Positions 17,576 to 26,148 of a stretch of 50,160 bases of DNA are shown one piece after another. A model generated the notes under the pieces. The model was given only the letters and a program-made list of their open reading frames with translations, had not been told where the DNA came from and searched no databases. This DNA comes from an uncultured Cellvibrio sp. (lineage in GTDB: Bacteria > Pseudomonadota > Gammaproteobacteria > Pseudomonadales > Cellvibrionaceae), in contig CAMLML010000029.1 in NCBI GenBank assembly GCA_946481095.1, positions 1 to 50,160 of the forward strand, read 5' to 3'. Position 1 is the stretch's first letter; each line of letters opens with the position of its first letter. Both the position numbers and the translations under genes were made by a program.

Positions 17576-18251
17576 CAATTTCCTCCAGTTGTAATTGGTA
17601 CAAGCGAGCGACTACTCGTGCAGTTTTACAAATCCGTCGGCTGTGTTCGACATTTTGGCAAACACGATTTAATAACCTGTAGAGTTTTTGCATATGGGCA
17701 TCATCATTTTCGCCGTGATACCGCATAAAATTCACAGCATGTTCAAGACCCGTTAGCTGTGCTATTCGTGTGGCCCAGCCCTCAGCCATTTTTTGGCCGA
17801 GCCCTTCGATTATCCACATAGCACCGATTAAATCTATTGGGTTAGTCTCGGATGCTTTGTACATTAAAAAGGCGTGTAGTGCTTCTGTGCCGGAATTTCG
17901 TTCTGCAGATTGGATATCATCAAGTTGTCCTCCGGCTGCGACGTAATCCCGTTCGAGTGCCTCGTAATCACGATGCTCTTCCTTCGCATGACCTATCACT
18001 ATAGAGCGCACATCGGAAAAATCGCGATCAAAACTGGATGCACCACGTGTAATCCAGCGCGAGCCTTCGATAACTTGCTGGCGAAGATTTCTCAACAGAT
18101 TTAAATAATCTTCGCGATCAAAATTGCCTTGTTCAAGACGCTTAATGATGGCGACACGATTGAGATCGCGTTCAAAGTCGAACCAAATGCGCATCAATTC
18201 CTGCAAACACTGTTGTGCTTGTTCGTTTAAATTACTTTCCATCAGTTTCAT
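17568..18251 (-). CDS. haem-oxygenase-like (HDO-type) metal-dependent oxidase
   Basis: A 227-residue all-helical protein with the spaced ligand set expected of haem-oxygenase-like di-iron oxidases (PqqC/TenA-like fold): HAKEEHRDYEAL (His88, Glu91/92, His93), IIEGLGQKMAEG (Glu149) and RYHGENDDAHM (His179, Asp183, His186). Such enzymes act on fatty acids or amino acids (for example UndA, SznF, BesC). Its neighbour is a KAS III-like enzyme, so an acyl substrate is plausible. The first ATG overlaps the KAS III gene by 20 bases. A second ATG at 18242 is possible. The iron-binding assignment is inferred from pattern only. Confidence 0.7.
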   Translation of the reverse strand: MKLMESNLNEQAQQCLQELMRIWFDFERDLNRVAIIKRLEQGNFDREDYLNLLRNLRQQVIEGSRWITRGASSFDRDFSDVRSIVIGHAKEEHRDYEALERDYVAAGGQLDDIQSAERNSGTEALHAFLMYKASETNPIDLIGAMWIIEGLGQKMAEGWATRIAQLTGLEHAVNFMRYHGENDDAHMQKLYRLLNRVCQNVEHSRRICKTARVVARLYQLQLEEIDA

Positions 18252-19353
18252 CCACCACCGTTAATTTCATATAGGCGACATTAAAGCGCCCGCTCTCTGG
18301 CACCATACAAATAATCGTATCGCCCGTTGCGAAATTCTGAGTGCGATAAAATTCATCGAGCATAATAAAAATGGAGGCGCATCCTGTGTTGCCGCGTGTG
18401 TATAAATTGGTGTACCAGCGTTCTTCAGCTATGGCAACGCCCGCCTGGGTCATCAATTCAAATATTTTGCCTTTGAAATAATGTGAAGAAAAATGACAAA
18501 GTACATGATCGATTTCTTTTGGCGAGATCAAGCCCTCAGAAATCAAACGCAAAAAACCATCGACACCTAACTTGACGATATTGTCCAACAATCGCACGTC
18601 TTGTCGAAGCACTAAAGCACCCGCGCGTTCTGCTTCGGCGTAGCTGTCAAAGTCCTGCCAGGTGCGTTGATCGGTTTGTTGATGAGGCGCGCCCACGCTC
18701 ATGCAAGTGGGATATGCATCGGCATGCGAATAACTTTTTATCCAATCAATACGAAAGCAACGACCTCGTGCGCGCGTTTCCAATAAACATGCACCTGCAC
18801 CATCCGATAACATCCAGCGTAAAAATTCTGCATTAAAATCCAGTTCGTCATATTCAAGTTGTTCATAGCGCGTTGATTTAAACAAGCGTGAAACCAGCTC
18901 ACTGGCAATCACCAGTGCGCTGCTATGTTCATTGCATTTGAGATTTAAATAGGCGTTTTTCATCGCCATTAAACTGCTGGAACAAATACCATGCGTGCTG
19001 TGAATTTCAACATCGGGTAATTCCAGTTGTGCTTGTACCATGCTGGCAAATCCGGGCAGCACTCTATCGCCTTGACTGGTTGCGCAGCAAAGTAAATCAA
19101 TTTTTGACAAGGTCAGTTTTGATTGCTCGATACAATTCATGCCTGCTCTTGCAGCCATTTCTTCATTACTGATCCAGGTTTGTTGCTGCGCGTCAATTGC
19201 ATAATGACGATTAACTATGCCGTTTGATGCGAGAATCTTTTTTTTCAAACGACTCGGTTTGCCACGAATTTTACCCAGGATATTTTCAATTTCATCATTA
19301 TCAATTCCCGGCCCGGGAAGAAAATGGCCTGTGCTGGTGATATACACACTCAT
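18232..19353 (-). CDS. beta-ketoacyl-ACP synthase III-like enzyme
   Basis: A 373-residue thiolase-fold protein. The Cys-His-Asn triad is complete: Cys124 in HGICSSSLMA, His287 in DHVLCHFSSH, and Asn322 in RGNTGCAS. It differs from housekeeping FabH in length (FabH is about 320) and in the extended LEYDELDFNAEFLRWMLSDGAGA region, so it is probably a specialised starter condensing enzyme or acyltransferase. ATG 19353 has AAGGA upstream and overlaps the previous stop by 4 bases. The upstream M at 19386 is rejected. No acyl carrier protein or acyltransferase gene is nearby. Confidence 0.85.
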   Translation of the reverse strand: MSVYITSTGHFLPGPGIDNDEIENILGKIRGKPSRLKKKILASNGIVNRHYAIDAQQQTWISNEEMAARAGMNCIEQSKLTLSKIDLLCCATSQGDRVLPGFASMVQAQLELPDVEIHSTHGICSSSLMAMKNAYLNLKCNEHSSALVIASELVSRLFKSTRYEQLEYDELDFNAEFLRWMLSDGAGACLLETRARGRCFRIDWIKSYSHADAYPTCMSVGAPHQQTDQRTWQDFDSYAEAERAGALVLRQDVRLLDNIVKLGVDGFLRLISEGLISPKEIDHVLCHFSSHYFKGKIFELMTQAGVAIAEERWYTNLYTRGNTGCASIFIMLDEFYRTQNFATGDTIICMVPESGRFNVAYMKLTVVDETDGK

Positions 19354-19913
19354 CTTGATTTCCTTTTTACAGCAACAAGAGTACAACGAAAAAATTCTTC
19401 AGCGTAGGGGAACACACACACAATGGTCATAAAGGTCAGATAGGCAGGTAAATAGCCTTCGCCTCCCCAAGGCTCCACCACTCGTTTAAATTCAAATGCC
19501 CCAGTCCAATCCAGACTGAAAAGGCGCTGCGCAACGTCCCAATTTAAAATAAAAATGATCGAGAGCATATAAAGCGGGAGCGTGGCGAGATAGCTGTGCG
19601 CGTGCATTTCCCAAATACTGATGTGACGCTTGGGGGCTGCGTAGTATACGTCGAAATGGGCGACCAGCTCGTGTAGTCCCCACACCATAATGCACGCAAG
19701 TAGAATGCCGACATTCACTTCAAAAAGAATGCACAACAAGATCGGAATCGCAATTTGAATCCCCATGATTGAATGTAAAAAAGATTCGAAAATACCCGAG
19801 GTGGATTCAATCTGCGTCGCCCGGTGACAACACCAGTCAACAAAACCCGCAATACCCCATAGCGGTAAAAAAAGAAAAAGCAATAAATTAACAAGTAATT
19901 GATTAGTTTCCAT
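19350..19913 (-). CDS. His-rich integral membrane protein, possible di-iron hydroxylase/desaturase-like
   Basis: A 187-residue protein with about five hydrophobic helices. His and Glu residues cluster in motif-like groups: CCHRATQIE (His30), FLHSIM (His47), GLHELVAHFD (His81, Glu82, His86), and KRHISIWEMHAHSYL (His97, Glu102, His104, His106). This pattern recalls membrane di-iron hydroxylases, though no standard box set is complete. METN at 19913 is the first ATG. The open frame runs on to a TTG at 19988, but no good ribosome site was seen for either. It is the first gene of the four-gene cluster, 4-base overlapped with the KAS III gene. Confidence 0.6.
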   Translation of the reverse strand: METNQLLVNLLLFLFLPLWGIAGFVDWCCHRATQIESTSGIFESFLHSIMGIQIAIPILLCILFEVNVGILLACIMVWGLHELVAHFDVYYAAPKRHISIWEMHAHSYLATLPLYMLSIIFILNWDVAQRLFSLDWTGAFEFKRVVEPWGGEGYLPAYLTFMTIVCVFPYAEEFFRCTLVAVKRKSR

Positions 19914-20055
19914 AAGCGTTATGATCCGTTTGCAAGAAAGGTCGCCATCTTCTTGGGTTTGTATCCTGCTGTAAAGTAAAGCAGCCAAGCATTGGCTTAT
20001 TATACTGACAGTTGTAATTCACTCTACTTAAATCATGCGATTCTATTTGGCTATC

Positions 20056-21177
20056 TTAATAATAGCGGTTGATGGTTTCCACCAACTGCACCGCCAAATT
20101 TTTTTGTCTGCAAATAGTATTGCGCCAACACTGATTATCGATAACCCATTGTTGAAACATTGTTTCGATAGATTGCCATACTATTGAAATCGAACCCTGC
20201 CGATTCCATCCCAACCAGAAATCACTTATTTTTTCTCGCAATTCTGCAGGAAAATCTTTCGTGTAGAGATCCAAAAAAGCTTGCAGTTTGATCATGTGGG
20301 CGTCTTCTTCCTGTTGGTAGATATGCCACACAAAAGGTTTGCCGGCCCAAATAGCGCGTACAAGAGAATCCTCGCCGCGTACAAAATTCAAATCGCATTT
20401 TTGCAACAATTGGTCGTATTCCAATTGATTCATAAAAGGAATTGTTTCTAGCGTCAGTGAACCTTTTGTTTGGGATTCGCCGATTGCGAGAGGTTTTTCG
20501 AGCAGTGGATTAATTGAATTGACAATTCTGCCTTGTGGAATCAAACAATGAATTTTTCGTTTCCCATTTGCCCAAGCGTCAATCAAGGATTCAATTGCCG
20601 AATTTTCATAAGAAAATAAAGACACCAACAACGAGGAGTCGTAGGGTGGGCTAATAGCCCACCGATCCGAAACCGGATTCAACGACATATCTTTCTCATG
20701 AATCTCTCTCTCCCTAATTAATCCCCCCGTTTTTTCCGTAAACCCTGGAAAAAAGAAAATTTTCTTTAATCCGGTTTGTGGATGTACCGATTGCATTTGG
20801 TGGCAATCTTCCACCCATTTTTCTGCGCTTAAATATTCCAGATTAATCCACACAGGTGCATGGCCGTTTTGTTTGGCGGACACCATGCTCTGCAAATATT
20901 CAGACGGGATATCACAAGCAAAGGCTTCAATCACCACATCGGCAGTTTGAATATTTTCAGGGAATTGATGGGGCCAATGGCAGACATTAACTTTTTCCAA
21001 TAGTTGTTGTGCGGCAAGTTCGGTGTCGGGCCAGATCATTTTCAACGCAGCCAACTCGTCTACCCATAAGCGCACGGTGACTGGGTATTCATTGGCGATT
21101 TGGCGAGCCAATCGCCAGCAGACGCCAATATCCCCGTAGTTATCGATCACGCGGCAAAAAATATCCCAGGATTTCAT
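20056..21177 (-). CDS. earP: EF-P arginine rhamnosyltransferase EarP
   Basis: A 373-residue GT-B-type enzyme that transfers rhamnose from dTDP-rhamnose to EF-P Arg32. The N-terminus WDIFCRVIDNYGDIGVCWRLA carries Asp12 and Asp16, matching the conserved catalytic Asp pair. The C-terminal domain has FVRGEDSLVRAIWAGKPFVW with Glu269-Asp270-Ser271 for nucleotide-sugar binding. It is usually found directly beside efp. Here a KAS III cluster, a VOC gene and a REP array lie between them. The start codon overlaps that of the divergent methyltransferase. Confidence 0.95.
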   Translation of the reverse strand: MKSWDIFCRVIDNYGDIGVCWRLARQIANEYPVTVRLWVDELAALKMIWPDTELAAQQLLEKVNVCHWPHQFPENIQTADVVIEAFACDIPSEYLQSMVSAKQNGHAPVWINLEYLSAEKWVEDCHQMQSVHPQTGLKKIFFFPGFTEKTGGLIREREIHEKDMSLNPVSDRWAISPPYDSSLLVSLFSYENSAIESLIDAWANGKRKIHCLIPQGRIVNSINPLLEKPLAIGESQTKGSLTLETIPFMNQLEYDQLLQKCDLNFVRGEDSLVRAIWAGKPFVWHIYQQEEDAHMIKLQAFLDLYTKDFPAELREKISDFWLGWNRQGSISIVWQSIETMFQQWVIDNQCWRNTICRQKNLAVQLVETINRYY

Positions 21178-22573
21178 GAATCATCTCGTAGCAAGAGGAC
21201 AAGACGCGTATTATGCACCACCTTATGATCCGCAAACAGGCAAGCCCATGACCCCTTCTCATTGGTCAACGAAAGTTGATACCACCGAATTAAAAAAAAT
21301 CTGGCAAATTTACAGCGACAATCGCCCCTTACCGTTTTTGGATAAATGGTTAAAACACGAAGGTAAATTTAATCCGGTGTTGCGTCAGTTTTCCGTGGTG
21401 CATCAATTAATTATTGCATCCGCGATGATGGATGCTTTGCGTTTTATGCAGTTGGCGCATGCAATGGAATTGTTATTTCAACAAAAAATAACCAAGGCTG
21501 GCCTTGTGGAGTGGGATAAAAACTGGACGGTTGCCGAACTGGATTCTTTTCCCAATCAATACTTATGGTTTTGGATAGTGGTAAGAACAGGTGGTGATGT
21601 TCGACAATTTTCTGTTAAAGACTATTCCCGGCGCGAAAGTTTTTTACAGGATTTTTTTGCCAATCGACAAGACGATTTATTGTCAGTTGAAAATTTACTC
21701 TGGCACGGCTTAAGACCAGGTTGGAAAAATTTGTTATCAGCAAGACGCGAACAAAATCAATGGACAGATAAACAATTGCAGGAATTTTTGGAAAAGAAAA
21801 ATCAACAAGCTCCTGTCTGGCTGCGGATTCAAAAAAATGATGATTCAGAAAGTTTAAAGAATTCTTTATTAGCTCAAGGTGTTGAAGCCATAACAGATGC
21901 ACAAGGCAATATTGGTTTACAAGGTGGGCTGGGCATAAACACCACTGAAGAATATCGCAAAGGCCAAATCGAAATTCAGGATCTCGCCAGTCAATTAATT
22001 GCCAAACAAGTCGCTGCAAAACCGGGACAAAAAGTATGGGATGTCTGTGCCGGTGCGGGCGGAAAATCCTTAGCCATTGCCGTCCCCATGAATAATAAAG
22101 GGATGTTATTAGCAACCGATATTCATCAATACAAATTGGATGAATTAAAACGCCGCGCAAAAGTGGCGGAATTATTTAACATTCGACAATTTTTATGGAA
22201 TGCCGATGAACCATTGCGCTTACCCAAAGAAGTCGCCCAACAAAAAGGTTTTGATTGGATTCTGGTAGACGCTCCATGCTCCGCCTCCGGCACCTGGCGC
22301 CGCAACCCGGATGCTCTCTGGCGTTTTTCTGAAGAAGACACGCAAGAATTAATTCAACTCCAACAAAAAATATTGCATCAAGCACAATTTTCGCTAAGAG
22401 AAGGCGGCCATTTGGTTTACGCCACTTGCAGCTGGCAAGTCAGCGAAAACGAAGATCAAGTCGCTGCATTTTTACAACAACATCCGCAATTTACTTTAGT
22501 GAAACAAACTACTTTGGGATCGCCGGAATTGAATTCGGATACTATGTTTGTGGCGGTGATGAAGAGGGCATAA
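21176..22573 (+). CDS. RsmB/NOP2-family RNA cytosine-5 methyltransferase
   Basis: A 465-residue SAM-dependent rRNA methyltransferase. The N-terminal ~240 residues are an RNA-binding helper domain. The Rossmann domain begins GQIEIQDLASQLIA and contains VWDVCAGAGGKSLA for SAM binding. It carries both catalytic Cys of the NOP2 family: Cys368 in LVDAPCSASGTWRRNPD and Cys418 in YATCSW. The first ATG at 21176 shares bases with the earP ATG (CATG). A second ATG at 21248 would avoid this but has only a weak AGG upstream. The rRNA target (C967-like or other) is unsettled. Confidence 0.88.
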   Translation: MNHLVARGQDAYYAPPYDPQTGKPMTPSHWSTKVDTTELKKIWQIYSDNRPLPFLDKWLKHEGKFNPVLRQFSVVHQLIIASAMMDALRFMQLAHAMELLFQQKITKAGLVEWDKNWTVAELDSFPNQYLWFWIVVRTGGDVRQFSVKDYSRRESFLQDFFANRQDDLLSVENLLWHGLRPGWKNLLSARREQNQWTDKQLQEFLEKKNQQAPVWLRIQKNDDSESLKNSLLAQGVEAITDAQGNIGLQGGLGINTTEEYRKGQIEIQDLASQLIAKQVAAKPGQKVWDVCAGAGGKSLAIAVPMNNKGMLLATDIHQYKLDELKRRAKVAELFNIRQFLWNADEPLRLPKEVAQQKGFDWILVDAPCSASGTWRRNPDALWRFSEEDTQELIQLQQKILHQAQFSLREGGHLVYATCSWQVSENEDQVAAFLQQHPQFTLVKQTTLGSPELNSDTMFVAVMKRA

Positions 22574-22728
22574 TTTATGTACATGCCATAAGGGAGATTA
22601 TTAATGCAATAGATTTTTGCTAGTGGGTGTATAACTTAAAAGCTAAAACTCTTGCCAAGAAAATTTAATTTTATACTGACTTTGGGTGCAGGCGTCTATG
22701 TGGTGCCGTCTGTTAGCTCTACCGGACT

Positions 22729-22964
22729 TCACTTCAATATCTCACCATCAATCGTAACCACGGCATCACTATTTTGGTCATAGGGAATGATCAACTTTAC
22801 TTTTTTCCTGATCCAAGCGATATGGTGATATCCATTGATCTTGGTGGTGCACCGAAATCATCAGTAATTAATTCATGAATAACATCAACACCGCTCGTAT
22901 CACCGTAATAAATATCTTGTAAGCTACCATTTACAAGAGGAAGCGACAGCTCAAAGTTTTTCAT
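22729..22964 (-). pseudogene. small ORF with apparent frameshift, third gene of zeta-like operon
   Basis: From the ATG at 22964 (GAGATAG upstream) the frame runs 55 codons (MKNFELSLPLVNGSL...SLGSGKK) to a TAA at 22797. The stop follows a run of six A. Adding one base in that run continues a sensible protein (KVKLIIPYDQNSDAVVTIDG) to a TGA at 22729, total about 79 residues. It is therefore a frameshifted gene, a homopolymer sequencing error, or two-form expression by slippage. It lies 26 bases after the 99-residue gene on the same strand. No family is recognised. Confidence 0.5.
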
Positions 22965-22990
22965 AATCTATCTCAATATTTCCATCGTTT

Positions 22991-23290
22991 CTAATTTTTG
23001 GAATGGTACCCTGTGATATTTTTATATTTATTTTCTAAATGAGATTGAGACTTGGAGCTTACTGATGCAGCTGATTTTGATTCGACTCGGTCATTTTTAA
23101 CAATGAAGTTTACGTTTGAATTGTATCTAATTGCTTCTTTGACTGCTGTTTTAGCTTTTCGGGTACTGTGATCTGATGCAGATACCCCATTATGAATAGC
23201 TGTATAGGATCTACCATGATCACTTTTAACTACGAACTTACCTGTAGCAGAATCTCGGTTCGAATATTTGCCTACTCTTAGCTTTTTCAT
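22991..23290 (-). CDS. small basic protein paired with zeta-like kinase
   Basis: A 99-residue, Lys/Ser-rich protein. The core KSDHGRSYTAIHNGVSASDHSTRKAKTAVKEAIR resembles short DUF2188-like beta-alpha proteins, but only loosely. The start at 23290 has GGAG upstream, and its ATG overlaps the zeta-like stop by 4 bases (ATGA), so it is translationally coupled. Upstream frame extensions to 23404 run inside the zeta gene and are rejected. Being coupled to a putative toxin, it is a candidate antitoxin or accessory protein. Confidence 0.6.
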   Translation of the reverse strand: MKKLRVGKYSNRDSATGKFVVKSDHGRSYTAIHNGVSASDHSTRKAKTAVKEAIRYNSNVNFIVKNDRVESKSAASVSSKSQSHLENKYKNITGYHSKN

Positions 23291-24213
23291 CGCTGCTCTC
23301 CAGAATTTTGTAGCATGTTGAGGGGGCTTTTGCTTGAAGAATAGACTATCTCGGGACCTTTTTCCCTTAAATTTAGGGTTGAAACCTTTCCGACAGACTC
23401 CCAAGCATCATCGTCTCTAATCCGGTAGTACGTAAGAGTTGGTTCATTACCATAAACGTCAAACACTAGCCCAAGAGGGACGTACCTTTTTGTAACCAAA
23501 TATCGATTTAAAGCCCGCCTACTCGTTTCTTGTCTGTCCAAACTAACAAGCAATAAATGTACCTTATACCCCTTTTCCAAAAGAGCATCCCTAATATCTC
23601 TTACTGAATCACAGCTACTCCCAATTTTGGGTATAACCATATTGTGACCTTTGGCAATACAAAATTCAAATAAGTTAAACTCATTCTCATATTGAGCATC
23701 GGTCGAACCAAAAGTAATAAGCGCGGATTCTTCATGCACTATGGATGCTCCAAATTCATGACCAAACTCTGGGATTTTTCTTTTGGAAAAATCGCTATCT
23801 ACTATGTAAGCGCCGTACATTTCTGCAATCTTATTTGCTAAAAAAGATTTTCCTGATGCAGGAGATCCCGTTACTAGAAATGCTTCACGTTTTGACTGTA
23901 TAGGAGAATTAGGTTTTGCTCCGCCATTACCTAAAGTAATCGACTCATCATCGTCAAGTCGATGTAATTCTATTAATTCATCGAATATTTGTCGCCTTAA
24001 ATTCACTCTTTTCTCATCGTCTTTAAATAGAGGCCGCCTATTTTCTTTACTCTTCAATGTGGACTTCAGTTCCATGCTTTCTAAGAGCCTTTCCGCTTTC
24101 ATCACATGCGGAGCGGCCTCATCTGCTTTTTCTTCACTTATATCTAAAACTTTTGTGAGAAAATTAAATGCCAAATCATTATTATTTAGTGGTCTTGCAA
24201 AATTTACTGACAA
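23287..24213 (-). CDS. zeta-toxin-like P-loop kinase
   Basis: A 308-residue protein. An N-terminal helical region of about 100 residues is followed by a zeta-type P-loop domain: Walker A V-T-G-S-P-A-S-G-K-S (114-123), then Y-I-V-D-S-D (Asp139, Asp141). A later Arg-rich segment QETSRRALNRYLVTKRYVPLGLV matches the arginine-bearing lid and helix of zeta/PezT toxins, which phosphorylate UDP-N-acetyl sugars. The likely start is TTG with GAGGA eight bases upstream, and there is no earlier ATG. No epsilon-type antitoxin precedes it. Base composition is more AT rich than the neighbours. Confidence 0.72.
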   Translation of the reverse strand: MSVNFARPLNNNDLAFNFLTKVLDISEEKADEAAPHVMKAERLLESMELKSTLKSKENRRPLFKDDEKRVNLRRQIFDELIELHRLDDDESITLGNGGAKPNSPIQSKREAFLVTGSPASGKSFLANKIAEMYGAYIVDSDFSKRKIPEFGHEFGASIVHEESALITFGSTDAQYENEFNLFEFCIAKGHNMVIPKIGSSCDSVRDIRDALLEKGYKVHLLLVSLDRQETSRRALNRYLVTKRYVPLGLVFDVYGNEPTLTYYRIRDDDAWESVGKVSTLNLREKGPEIVYSSSKSPLNMLQNSGEQR

Positions 24214-24421
24214 TTCCGATGTCCTCTTTTTAAACTATTTGGAAATGTAACGCCGAACCAAGCAACTGTTAATTTATATAAAATCAATAAATTAAAATTC
24301 ACATCGAAATTAAAACGGAGATCAACAGTGGTGCGATTAATTGTAAATATACAGCCTTGCTATTTTGTTAGTTAAGAGAATTCGGCAAGTTGTATGGGCG
24401 AGAATACCTTTGTCATTTGAG

Positions 24422-25345
24422 CTATGCAATAGATGAGTGTTTCGATTGACTCAGAGCAATCAATTCCGGCCTTTCTGGAAGATCTTGCGGTAATTTGATA
24501 TCCCATACCAATCCCCATTTTGATAATTGACGAAGCACCCACCAGCCGGGATCGATTTGGTTTTTGTGAATTCCGAGTTTGGCTGAACCGGGAAATGCAT
24601 GATGGTTGTTGTGCCAGGATTCTCCCATTGAGAGAAATCCGAAGAGTGGTAAGTTGTGGCCTTGTACTGCCGCGCCTTCGAGGTGCCAATCGCGTTCGCC
24701 TTCATTGTGTGCGTAGTAGCCGACTAACCAATGGCCGGTGACTGAAACGAATATTCGTGCGGAAATTCCCCAGATAACCCAGCTCAATCCGCCTAAATAA
24801 AAAAATAAAATTGCCCAGGGGAGTTGTTGCAGCATCCAGGTTTTTTCGAGGAATTTGTAACCGGGTGTTTCAATTTCTTTTTCTAACACTAATTCAGGAG
24901 GGCGATCCAGAATTAAATCGCAATGTAATTGCCACCAACCATCTTTCACAATATTTTCGCCATGGCGTAAATAACGATGACATTGTTTTTTACGTTGCGC
25001 CCAATCGCGTAAATCGTGTTGCCATATCATTCCATAAGGGCCAGCCATGCCGACCAGTACACCCAGGTGAACAAAAAAATATTCCATCCATTTCGGGCAT
25101 TGATAACTGTTATGAATTAAACGTCTGTGCATTCCTAACGAGTGACCCAGACATAAAGTGATCATGGTGAATCCAACAAATAGTGCGAAACCACTCCATG
25201 AAAAATAAATTACACCGCCGATAATCGCGATTAACGCATGGCTTAGATACCAAATGGATTTAACCGGTGACCAGGTTACGTAACCTTGCAAGCTTGAAGT
25301 GGTATTGGATTCTTTTATTCTGTGTAGATCATGCTCATGGTTCAT
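24422..25345 (-). CDS. acyl-CoA/fatty acid desaturase
   Basis: A 307-residue integral membrane di-iron enzyme. The three His boxes are visible: HSLGMHRRLIH (about residue 68), HDLRDWAQRKKQCHRYLRHG (about 110), and GESWHNNHHAFPGSAKLG (about 243). Between them lie four hydrophobic helices. The pattern is that of the delta-9-type acyl-CoA desaturase family. It is in line with the small membrane protein gene upstream (10 bases away), so the two probably share a transcript. The head group and double-bond position are not predictable. Confidence 0.88.
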   Translation of the reverse strand: MNHEHDLHRIKESNTTSSLQGYVTWSPVKSIWYLSHALIAIIGGVIYFSWSGFALFVGFTMITLCLGHSLGMHRRLIHNSYQCPKWMEYFFVHLGVLVGMAGPYGMIWQHDLRDWAQRKKQCHRYLRHGENIVKDGWWQLHCDLILDRPPELVLEKEIETPGYKFLEKTWMLQQLPWAILFFYLGGLSWVIWGISARIFVSVTGHWLVGYYAHNEGERDWHLEGAAVQGHNLPLFGFLSMGESWHNNHHAFPGSAKLGIHKNQIDPGWWVLRQLSKWGLVWDIKLPQDLPERPELIALSQSKHSSIA

Positions 25346-25355
25346 GTTTGTTTCC

Positions 25356-25802
25356 TTACATTATTTGATTGTTGAACATTGATATATTTTTGGTTGGGTG
25401 TTCGTTTAACGTTAATTTAATCAATACCAGACTGCAGATAATTGGAATTACGAAGACAGCCATTACGATTGAAAATCCAGTACCAAGCACCATGAAAATA
25501 TTGAGTATGGCAAGGCTTAGCATTCCCGTATAAAGACATCTCATCGTATCTTTATTGGCAGGTTGATAACCACGTCTGTAAATATGATTCACCATTAGAA
25601 TCACACCAATTAAGCCCACTCCTCCCATAAATAACAAAATTATTGAAGGTATGAGAAACATAAATGAAGACATATCACCCGCGAATGAATCCATATAAGA
25701 AGCCGTCAGCATAACCACGGCCAAACTCCAGAGCAGTGTTACCGGGACAAAACAAATTAGCACCATTACCAGAATTGCTGCGAAACCTAATTTAGTTGGC
25801 AT
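25356..25802 (-). CDS. small four-helix membrane protein, unknown
   Basis: A 148-residue protein with four hydrophobic segments (about residues 8-33, 46-70, 89-108, 110-130) and short basic loops. No family is recognised. The start has GAGG seven bases upstream. The desaturase follows 10 bases downstream, so a helper role in membrane lipid adjustment is possible but only inferred from position. Confidence 0.6.
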   Translation of the reverse strand: MPTKLGFAAILVMVLICFVPVTLLWSLAVVMLTASYMDSFAGDMSSFMFLIPSIILLFMGGVGLIGVILMVNHIYRRGYQPANKDTMRCLYTGMLSLAILNIFMVLGTGFSIVMAVFVIPIICSLVLIKLTLNEHPTKNISMFNNQIM

Positions 25803-25968
25803 AATTTTTCCTCACATAAAAACCAATCGGTGAGGGTAGGTTAGGTGGCGTGAAGGGGTAAAACTTCCAGAAAGATAAAATTGGATCAGATTTTTGTGGG
25901 GTTAAAAAAATTCTTTTGGATTCAGGTAGTTATGGAGTTACGAAATTATAAAAGTGGAGTTTGAAAAA

Positions 25969-26145
25969 GACCCCCAGCCTTGAGCATGAAAATCTAAAAC
26001 AAGACCCCACCCTAACCCTCCCCTTGCCAGGGGAGGGGACTAGCTCCTCCCCCTGGTACAAATTGCAGGAGCAATTTGCACAGCGAAGCTGCCCGAAGGG
26101 GAAACCATAAGGACTGGTTTCTGAACGGGGAGGCTGGGAGGGGGT
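25969..26145. repeat. MITE-like dispersed repeat with terminal inverted repeats
   Basis: A 177-bp element. The left end GACCCCCAGCCT (25969-25980) pairs with the right end AGGCTGGGAGGGGGTC (26131-26145), which has four extra bases. Inside are further G/C-rich arms, CCCTCCCC against GGGGAGGG near 26016-26038. No ORF is carried. It sits just downstream of the AraC-type gene end and could act as its terminator. Confidence 0.65.
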
Positions 26146-26148
26146 CTA

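Noticed and set aside
22680..22730. integron attC-like site
   Set aside because: A GTTAG core and some inverted symmetry are present, but the paired R/L boxes and typical length are not. No integrase was found.
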